Origin: Shewanellaceae bacterium
Lineage (GTDB): Bacteria > Pseudomonadota > Gammaproteobacteria > Enterobacterales > Shewanellaceae
Direction: 5' to 3'
DNA length: 14,347 nucleotides
Assembly: GCA_016779685.1 (NCBI GenBank)
Contig: JADHND010000019.1
Span: 1 to 14,347, forward strand
Positions 6,839 to 12,058 of this stretch are shown here, piece after piece (position 1 is the first letter of the stretch; each line of letters starts with the position of its first letter). Made by a program: the position numbers and the translations under genes. The notes under the pieces were generated by a model. The model searched no databases and was not told the origin of the DNA. It saw only the letters and a program-made list of their open reading frames with translations.

Positions 6839-7492
6839 TTAACGTAGTTCTAGCAAGACCTCGTTCCGACGCATGAAGGGTAAGCTCCATGGGGAGTTGT
6901 AAAATGCAATCAGGTGGGAGCCTCTGGTTTTGAGTTTATTGTCTTTGACATACTGATCCAACAGTGCTTGATGTTCAGCTATGTTGCTGTCGCTGTGGGT
7001 GCCAGAGAAGACAATCACCACAAACTTTTTTGCTGGGATGGTTTTGATTTTAACTTTATCGTTGTTTGGTTTCGGCAGTGTCTGCATCGTGTACTGCGAG
7101 GGCATGGTAAAGGTGATGCGCCATTGACCAGCTTCAGCCTGTTGCGTGACCGGCGCAGTCATGTCGATTTTGGTGCTTTGTTGGGTAATGGGCAGCGTCA
7201 TGTCGATCTTTTCGCTTTGCTGGGTCACGGGAGCGGTCATGTCTATTTTTTGGGTGACGGTGTTGTTCCCAAAAATAAAATCGGCTAAGAGTCGAAAGCC
7301 AGCATTGATCGCATCATCGCGTTCACCTTCGGTGATGACTTCAGCCACCATATAGGGTTCGTATTGTCTTATTTCAAAAGGTTCGGCAGCTTGCAATATT
7401 TTGTATTTTGGGGTTTCTAAATCAGCCATAGCGGGCAAACTCACGCCAGCCATAAGCACGAAGAGTATCCAATGTTTGAAAAAAGGCAACAT
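6839..7492 (-). CDS. Exported SOUL haem-binding family protein
   Basis: 217 residues. Signal peptide 1-23 (MLPFFKHWILFVLMAGVSLPAMA/D), so probably periplasmic. After it, the SOUL pattern is clear: YKILQAAEPFEIRQYEPYMVAEV (mature start), GFRLLADFIFGNN, KIDMTAPV, the central FTMPSQYTMQTLPKP, and the terminal FYNSPWSLPFMRRNEV that is typical of the family. SOUL proteins bind haem or porphyrin in animals and plants; the bacterial exported forms are poorly understood. A 13-residue unit, KIDMTAPVTQQSE, is present three times (82-119), where a minimal SOUL domain needs it once. Shine-Dalgarno is weak. Last gene of the closely spaced - strand group that starts with the GAF-like protein. Confidence 0.9.
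   Translation of the reverse strand: MLPFFKHWILFVLMAGVSLPAMADLETPKYKILQAAEPFEIRQYEPYMVAEVITEGERDDAINAGFRLLADFIFGNNTVTQKIDMTAPVTQQSEKIDMTLPITQQSTKIDMTAPVTQQAEAGQWRITFTMPSQYTMQTLPKPNNDKVKIKTIPAKKFVVIVFSGTHSDSNIAEHQALLDQYVKDNKLKTRGSHLIAFYNSPWSLPFMRRNEVLLELR
7136..7252 (-). repeat. Three 39-bp repeats inside the SOUL gene
   Basis: Three consecutive 39-bp units encode Q/E/T-KIDMT-A/L-P-V/I-TQQ-S/A at residues 81-119. Units 1 and 3 are closest at protein level; unit 2 has L and I substitutions. The frame is kept, so this is in-frame expansion of the conserved KIxMTxPV element. Similar duplications of this element occur in other bacterial SOUL proteins. Confidence 0.85.
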
Positions 7493-7512
7493 GACATGAA
7501 CTCGAAAAACCC

Positions 7513-7529
7513 ATTATATTCTTATTATA
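7513..7529 (-). promoter_or_regulatory. Twin TATAAT boxes upstream of the SOUL gene
   Basis: On the - strand, TATAAT occurs at 7529-7524 and again at 7518-7513, in the 44-base gap between the dehydrogenase stop and the SOUL start. No good -35 hexamer lies 16-18 bases upstream of either box. Perfect -10 hexamers in this position suggest that SOUL can be transcribed independently of the genes before it, but support is partial. Confidence 0.35.
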
Positions 7530-7536
7530 GTTCAAT

Positions 7537-8280
7537 TTAGCTATCTACAGTGGCCGGCATGAGCCATTTTCGAACTAAATAAGTCTGCCAAGTATAAGGC
7601 AGCGCTCCCAATAAACGAATTAAGGTTGTAAACAGCCAAGGAAAGTAAATATGACGCTGACCCCGTGCCAGTCCTCGTTGTATTTTATGAGACGCGGTAG
7701 CAACCGACACTTGCATTGGCATAGCAAAGGTATTTTTGTGGGTTAAGGGGGTGCTAACAAAGCCTGGATAAATCGTCGATACCTTGATGCCTCGTCGCTC
7801 AAGGGCCAGACTGACACTGCGAGCATAGTAACCGATACAGGCTTTTGATGCACCATAAGCTTCGGCGCGAGGTAAAGCCAACTCACTGGCTATCGAACCT
7901 ACAATGGCGACATGTTGACCTGCTTTAAAGTGATGTTGGCAGCCTTCAATGCAGTGCGCTAAGCCCATGACATTGATTTCGATGATCCGCCTAAAGGTGG
8001 TGACATCCATATAGCCATCTTCAAGGTATTCGCAATCCCCAGCGTTTAAAATCCACAAATCAGGTGTATGTGGCAAGTGATGGCAGGCACGAAAGGTTGC
8101 AGCGGTATCGGTGATGTCAAAAGTGAGGCAAGTCAATGGTGCTCCGCTCGCAGCTTGACTCAGGGCTTCTAGTTTAGCTGGGCTGCGCCCACAGGCGATC
8201 ACGTGATGACCGGCCTTGAGGTAGTCTAAAGTAAGTTGTTGGCCGATACCAGACGTAGCACCGGTGATGAATACATGCAT
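7537..8280 (-). CDS. Short-chain dehydrogenase/reductase (classical SDR)
   Basis: 247 residues, normal for a classical SDR. Motifs seen: cofactor-binding TGATSGIG (6-13), Asp54-Ile at the adenine site, NAG (79-81), Asn103, catalytic Ser129 and Tyr142-x-x-x-Lys146 (YGASK), and PG (172-173). Arg32 after the second strand (ACGRS) favours NADP(H). The C-terminal end is hydrophobic with basic flanks and may touch the membrane. AAGGTG lies seven bases before ATG 8280. The gene starts 12 bases after the SnoaL-like gene, so the two are surely co-transcribed. In many gammaproteobacteria an SDR and a SnoaL-like gene sit together in an oxidative-stress/lipid-modification cluster with photolyase and cyclopropane-fatty-acid-synthase-like genes; those partners are not in this window. 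Substrate unknown. Confidence 0.93.
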   Translation of the reverse strand: MHVFITGATSGIGQQLTLDYLKAGHHVIACGRSPAKLEALSQAASGAPLTCLTFDITDTAATFRACHHLPHTPDLWILNAGDCEYLEDGYMDVTTFRRIIEINVMGLAHCIEGCQHHFKAGQHVAIVGSIASELALPRAEAYGASKACIGYYARSVSLALERRGIKVSTIYPGFVSTPLTHKNTFAMPMQVSVATASHKIQRGLARGQRHIYFPWLFTTLIRLLGALPYTWQTYLVRKWLMPATVDS

Positions 8281-8292
8281 GGTATCACCTTA

Positions 8293-8712
8293 CTAGCTGT
8301 GCATACGTTGTTTGATGGTACGAATCAGGGTGCGCATCACTGGCAAATGTTCATAGATCATGGCACCCATATCAAAATAATCTCGATGATCGATAATGAG
8401 GTTGTCTTGATAGCGTAAGACGCTGCAACCCGCGACCGGATGAGGTTGCCCACCCGCCAATTTCGGATGCGCTAAAGTCATACACCAAGAGACACTGGCT
8501 AAAGGTGGCGCTGCGATGGTGGTTTCAATCTGAAAACGGCACGCCAATAAAGGTGTATAGGCTGCTTTAAAATAAGCCAATAAGGCTGGTAAGCCATGGG
8601 TCTCATGGGCAGGATCTTGAAAGTGAACCTCGGGGTGGTAGAGCGCGCTTAATGTATCGATACGTTCTAGCGATAGGTTTTCATAGACTTCGGTAAATAA
8701 GTTGAGATCCAT
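8293..8712 (-). CDS. SnoaL/NTF2-like fold protein
   Basis: 139 residues. The N-terminal helices followed by LYHPEVHFQDP (24-34) and the later strand VSWCMTL plus CSVLRYQDNLIIDHRDYFD are the usual SnoaL-like pattern: small alpha+beta cone, often an isomerase, cyclase or ligand binder. Asp33, His110 and Asp111 could line the pocket; no reaction can be assigned. AGAGGA lies about ten bases before ATG 8712. Ends with tandem TAG TAA just before the dehydrogenase. The pairing with an SDR is a recurrent one and suggests that they work on the same lipid or small-molecule substrate. Confidence 0.88.
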   Translation of the reverse strand: MDLNLFTEVYENLSLERIDTLSALYHPEVHFQDPAHETHGLPALLAYFKAAYTPLLACRFQIETTIAAPPLASVSWCMTLAHPKLAGGQPHPVAGCSVLRYQDNLIIDHRDYFDMGAMIYEHLPVMRTLIRTIKQRMHS

Positions 8713-8750
8713 CGCAGTTATTCCTCTTGCGGTTAAGTCGCTGGCAAGTC

Positions 8751-8900
8751 CTAGCGAAGCTGTCTAAAAATATGGACAAGCGTTTGGAGTCGTTGTACGG
8801 GGTTTCTAATGGTAATACGTGCAATGGCTTCTTGAGTTTGCAAAGATGGATGATAGATATCTTCTTTACATTTAAAACTTTCTTGTTTCATACTATTCAC
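8751..8900 (-). CDS. 49-residue small protein between the GAF-like and SnoaL-like genes
   Basis: Start GTG 8900 with AAGGA six bases upstream; an internal ATG at 8891 is the alternative. Stop TAG at 8753-8751. The protein starts MNSMKQESFKCKEDIYHPSL and continues QTQEAIARITIRNPVQRLQT then LVHIFRQLR: a polar N-terminus followed by an amphipathic basic helix. It begins 12 bases after the stop of the upstream gene and ends 38 bases before the SnoaL-like gene, the spacing expected of a real operon member. No family recognised. The + strand open frame over the same DNA has no ribosome binding site and looks like a shadow. Confidence 0.5.
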   Translation of the reverse strand: MNSMKQESFKCKEDIYHPSLQTQEAIARITIRNPVQRLQTLVHIFRQLR

Positions 8901-8912
8901 TGCGTATCCTTT

Positions 8913-9827
8913 TTAGTAAAGACCTTGTGTAGATTGTAGTCGATGCCGCGCTTCTTGAATATAAAATAAACAACATTCGAGGCGAATGCGTGAGCCAAAT
9001 TGTTCTAGTAACCAATGATAGGCTTGTGCTTTTCGTTTTAAAAACAATTTTGGATGTGGGCTGGCTAAGATGATCACCACTGGGACGCGATTGCCATCAA
9101 CAAACAAATCAACCGGATAATAGATACATGATTTAGCTTGATGTGTGTTGTATTTATGGGTCGAACCGCATTGTTCCTGTACCATCAATTCGTTTTTAGT
9201 GGCGGCTTGGATTATGAATGGATCGTCAAGGGTGCTGATGTTTTCAATAGGTGGCTGGCTCAGTGGTGCGTAAGCCAGCCACTTGACAGGTTGGATATCA
9301 GCCGGCTCTTTGAGAATGTTTTCAAACAAAACCGCCCTGACGGTAAAATCACCCGAGTTGAGAATCGATACAAACACCTGATAAATACCATTGGTCAGGA
9401 GACTAATTTGTTCTTGTGGATCCAAATCATAACGCACAAAGTCATCTAAATTGTCAAAATCATCTTGTTTGAGTGCCACTTGATAGCGGTTAACTTTCTC
9501 ATTAACGACATCTGTGAGTTGCTCCATACACAACATGGCATTCATAAAATCTTTTTTAAAACAATCTTCTGCATTAAATTGAATCTGATTGAAATAGAGA
9601 TTGAATCCAGATTTAATGACCGCTAAGAGCGTTAGGCAAAAAAAGAAAGCTTGATAGTCGATGATTTCATCTAGATAACCCTTGTAGGGCACATGCATAA
9701 ACAGAAGAATCACACCCATGGGCGTGAATGCGATGAGAACGAAGTTTTTTAATAACACCAAAATAGGCTTGGTTTGAAAGGGGCGTAATCTATTTGCCCA
9801 TCGATTTTGATATAGTTTTAAATACAT
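8913..9827 (-). CDS. Two-TM inner-membrane protein with probable GAF-like cytoplasmic domain
   Basis: 304 residues; AAAGGA about ten bases before ATG 9827. Two membrane segments, about 22-45 (ILVLLKNFVLIAFTPMGVIL) and 58-79 (YQAFFFCLTLLAVIKSGFNLYF), are followed by a helical linker with many acidic residues (about 85-135) and a soluble domain at about 138-290. The latter has the alternation and end pattern of a GAF domain: FTVRAVLFEN strand, SCIYYPVDLF, VPVVIILASPHPKLF, then a closing helix AYHWLLEQFGSRIRLE. GAF domains bind small ligands or mediate dimerisation; no kinase, GGDEF, HTH or phosphatase output follows, so if it signals it must act through a partner. First well-supported gene of the packed - strand group leading to SOUL. 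The domain call is moderate. Confidence 0.85.
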   Translation of the reverse strand: MYLKLYQNRWANRLRPFQTKPILVLLKNFVLIAFTPMGVILLFMHVPYKGYLDEIIDYQAFFFCLTLLAVIKSGFNLYFNQIQFNAEDCFKKDFMNAMLCMEQLTDVVNEKVNRYQVALKQDDFDNLDDFVRYDLDPQEQISLLTNGIYQVFVSILNSGDFTVRAVLFENILKEPADIQPVKWLAYAPLSQPPIENISTLDDPFIIQAATKNELMVQEQCGSTHKYNTHQAKSCIYYPVDLFVDGNRVPVVIILASPHPKLFLKRKAQAYHWLLEQFGSRIRLECCLFYIQEARHRLQSTQGLY

Positions 9828-9966
9828 TGGAATAAAATCCTTTTTTATAAAAAGGTTGGTTAGGTCTTACCTGTATAGGGACACGATGAATAAACACCAA
9901 AGAAGATGACGGGTTGATTATTGCATGGTTGTCGCCTCATGGTTCCCGGAAATAGGGTTGTAATAT

Positions 9967-10347
9967 CTAGCGACGATCCATGGTCATACGGCATCGTCGT
10001 GTTCTTTGAAAAAGAACCACATGCGACACGATTGCATGGTCACCACGCTTGAGGCGTAAAGAGAATTGAAGAACAAGAAGGGGTTTCTGATAGAAACGAG
10101 ATAAGTGGGCATTGCAGTAGAAGTGTTTTGATGTAGCGGGCTTGATAGTTGCACCAAAGCGCGTGGTGGGTGACCTCATAAAAGAGGTATTAAGCTTGCA
10201 AAAGCGTGTCGATGAGGTTAATTTTTTTGAATACGAAGGCGACATCAGGGGCGGCAGTGTGATCATCTCAATTGGATGAAACGTCACCATCGTGCCATGC
10301 AATGAAAGGCTGATGGGATGAACTGACGATGATATGATATATGACAT
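9967..10347 (-). CDS. Doubtful 126-residue ORF with a strong ribosome binding site
   Basis: ATG 10347 is preceded by AAAGGA at ideal spacing, the same signal used by confident genes nearby, and a candidate promoter lies about 80 bases further upstream. However, the reading frame is rich in Ser, Thr, Arg, His and Pro, lacks the first-position G bias of its neighbours and shows no domain. Other frames on both strands also give protein-looking stretches here (for example VAPKRVVGDLIKEVLSLQKR on the + strand), broken by stops. It may be a real fast-evolving basic protein, or a start site followed by a frameshifted decayed gene. No function can be given. Confidence 0.35.
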   Translation of the reverse strand: MSYIISSSVHPISLSLHGTMVTFHPIEMITLPPLMSPSYSKKLTSSTRFCKLNTSFMRSPTTRFGATIKPATSKHFYCNAHLSRFYQKPLLVLQFSLRLKRGDHAIVSHVVLFQRTRRCRMTMDRR

Positions 10348-10392
10348 ACTCTATTCCTTTGATGAAGCAATCGTACCCTGATTTTCAAGACA

Positions 10393-10412
10393 GAGGCGTG
10401 TTAAAACGCCTC
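10393..10412 (-). other. 7-bp stem hairpin in the leader of the doubtful ORF
   Basis: Perfect inverted repeat GAGGCGT / ACGCCTC around a 6-base loop, 45-65 bases before ATG 10347. No T-tract follows on either strand, so it is not a classical terminator. It might be an operator or a leader RNA hairpin; nothing more can be said. Confidence 0.35.
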
Positions 10413-10426
10413 AATGCCTAGGATTT

Positions 10427-10456
10427 AAATTACCACGCTGAAGAAATAAAAATCAA
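10427..10456 (-). promoter_or_regulatory. Candidate promoter upstream of the doubtful ORF
   Basis: On the - strand, TTGATT (10456-10451), 18-base spacer, TAATTT (10432-10427). Located in the 190-base gap after the right-hand three-gene unit and reading away from it. The hexamers are only fair matches, in AT-rich DNA where such matches arise easily. Confidence 0.3.
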
Positions 10457-10536
10457 ATAAAATTGACCACCCTGGTTAAATTCATGTTATTTGTTAATGG
10501 TTTTTCTTCAAAATAGGCTTATGTTAAAATTTTATT

Positions 10537-11295
10537 TCAAGGTAAGCAGTTTGGCCTAGGCATATGACGTATCAACTTGCCCTTGACAATTTTTTGCACC
10601 ACAGGTAATTCACTTGCATCGGCTGAATCCACCTCCCGCAAAGACAAATAGAATCGTTGCTGCTCAGCATCAAAGTCTTTATCCATAATTTTATAATACG
10701 TGCCTTTGGGCGCAATGACTTGTGAACTCTTGGTATCAAATAGGTAGCTCAGTAGTCGTCCTTTTTTACCATCTACTTTCATCATCACAGTGACATAGTT
10801 GGGCGGCAGGGGGGGTACGTCTGCCAGCGCCACTTCCGCATCAACTAGGCTGGTGTGGCTTTTTAGAAAGCTACTGTTAAAAAAACCATCATTGCGATTG
10901 AGATTTGCCCAATCACGGCGCGGTATCACTAGATGGGTATAAGATTCAACCTCAAGTGGTTCGGTTAAGTTCAGTAAATTTTCTAGCATGGATTCATCAA
11001 AAGACAATGCATCCTTTTCTTCCGCGTTGAGCCATCTATCCAAGAAATCGTCTTCGGTTGCTAAAGAATTGATCAGCTCCAAACGTCCGCTGTTCAGGGC
11101 TTCCCTAATTTGTTGAATGGGGCGGGCGGCAATAAAAGTAGATCGCCTTTGATAAGCTTCAATCCAACGGGTGTTGGCCGCTCGACTCTCCCAGTAAGAT
11201 GCACCTTGAGTACTCGAAGTGAGCGCTTCTGCCAGATAGCCAGCTTGGAGGTTATGAGTCAAACCTAAGCAGATGATAAAAATAATGAGACGCAT
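10537..11295 (-). CDS. Exported protein with degenerate ADP-ribosyltransferase-like fold (second copy)
   Basis: 252 residues from ATG 11295, which has AAAGGA seven bases upstream and begins a clean signal peptide (MRLIIFIICLGLTHNLQA/G). An upstream in-frame start at 11328 would overlap the preceding gene and bury the signal peptide. It is a diverged paralogue of the gene just upstream: GYLAEAL versus GFLADEL at the mature N-terminus, then a shared LEVESY...P..WAN...FF...T.L.A block, V.GK.GRLL and I..KDFD......YL.LRE. The second half follows the R-S-E ADP-ribosyltransferase layout, but the Arg position reads YTH (119-121), the STS position reads SHT (146-148) and the ExE position reads S190-S-Q192. 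Predicted catalytically dead; perhaps a binding, chaperone or decoy subunit. The last 20 residues are basic. Confidence 0.85.
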   Translation of the reverse strand: MRLIIFIICLGLTHNLQAGYLAEALTSSTQGASYWESRAANTRWIEAYQRRSTFIAARPIQQIREALNSGRLELINSLATEDDFLDRWLNAEEKDALSFDESMLENLLNLTEPLEVESYTHLVIPRRDWANLNRNDGFFNSSFLKSHTSLVDAEVALADVPPLPPNYVTVMMKVDGKKGRLLSYLFDTKSSQVIAPKGTYYKIMDKDFDAEQQRFYLSLREVDSADASELPVVQKIVKGKLIRHMPRPNCLP

Positions 11296-11318
11296 ATTTA
11301 TTCCTTTTGTGTAGTGAA

Positions 11319-12044
11319 TCAGAGGCACTCGGATCGCTGTAGAAAAGCTGGGTAGCTGGTAGCAGGTTTAGTGGATTCAGACATTTCTCGAAGATGCAGG
11401 TAGTAGGTTTGCGTCACCGGATCAAAATCTTTGTTGATAATTTCAAAGCTTGCATTGGTCGGCCATGTTAAGCGAAATGAGTCGGTCTGTGATAGGCTCC
11501 GCAATAAGCGCCCTTGCTTGCCTTCGATTTTAGTGATAACGCGAATGTTGCCTTGTATATCGTCATAGCCAGCATCTTCCATCGCTTCGATTAAAGTGGT
11601 CCTACTTTGAAAAAAGCCAAGGTCGGTATGGATTCCACCGACTTGCCAATTCGCCCAAATCTTTGGATCAATTAATTCGCCGCGATAGGATTCAAGCTCA
11701 AGCTTTGGTAAATTGGTCAACAAATTGTCCAAAAATACTTTATCGGCGTTAGAACTTAAAATTTCTTGGTCGGTGAGTTCCATTCTATTGACTTCATCGC
11801 TGGTTCTTAAAAAGCCACTTAAGCCATCAATGTTGTCTTCTTCGAGGAGTGTGTGAGCGCGCTCTAGATGATCGGGATGCATGCGAACTCGACGATATAA
11901 GTTGGCCTCTAATGCCATTAAATCTTGGTGGCGTCGTTGCCACTTTATCCATCGTTGGCTGTGATAAGACAGTTCATCGGCCAAAAAACCAGCATAAGCT
12001 GGCTTTATGGCGATGATTAAACAAATTATCCAAATGAATCGCAT
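11319..12044 (-). CDS. Exported protein with degenerate ADP-ribosyltransferase-like fold (first copy)
   Basis: 241 residues; AAGGAA about ten bases before ATG 12044, which is only 14 bases after the stop of the large gene. Signal peptide 1-18 (MRFIWIICLIIAIKPAYA/G). The helical N-terminal half is followed by an R-S-E ADP-ribosyltransferase-like half: Y120-R121-G122 (NAD-binding Arg), QVGGIHTDLGFFQSRTT with S147-R-T149 where STS is expected, VITKIEGKQGRLLRSLS (strand and turn), then SFRLTWPTNASFEI where active enzymes have E-x-E-hydrophobic-x-P-P-G-T-x-F-x-V. Both catalytic Glu positions are replaced (S189, R191), so NAD transfer is unlikely although the fold and Arg appear kept. Followed after 23 bases by its paralogue. 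The family assignment is an inference from motif spacing. Confidence 0.87.
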   Translation of the reverse strand: MRFIWIICLIIAIKPAYAGFLADELSYHSQRWIKWQRRHQDLMALEANLYRRVRMHPDHLERAHTLLEEDNIDGLSGFLRTSDEVNRMELTDQEILSSNADKVFLDNLLTNLPKLELESYRGELIDPKIWANWQVGGIHTDLGFFQSRTTLIEAMEDAGYDDIQGNIRVITKIEGKQGRLLRSLSQTDSFRLTWPTNASFEIINKDFDPVTQTYYLHLREMSESTKPATSYPAFLQRSECL

Positions 12045-12058
12045 TGATCAAAATTTCC

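Noticed and set aside
6914..7355. + strand ORFs over the SOUL repeats
   Set aside because: They are shadows produced by the 39-bp repeats of the SOUL gene on the other strand.
8727..8939. 70-codon + strand ORF
   Set aside because: No ribosome binding site, opposite to all neighbours, and overlaps the better supported 49-codon - strand gene and the end of the GAF-like gene.
9939..10055. 38-codon + strand ORF starting at ATG 9939
   Set aside because: Protein-like residues but no ribosome binding site, ends quickly, and no continuation in one frame; treated only as part of the conflicting region.
10393..10412. Hairpin as a terminator for the right-hand three-gene unit
   Set aside because: Stem of only 7 bp, no T-tract on either strand, and it lies more than 120 bases past the last stop codon.
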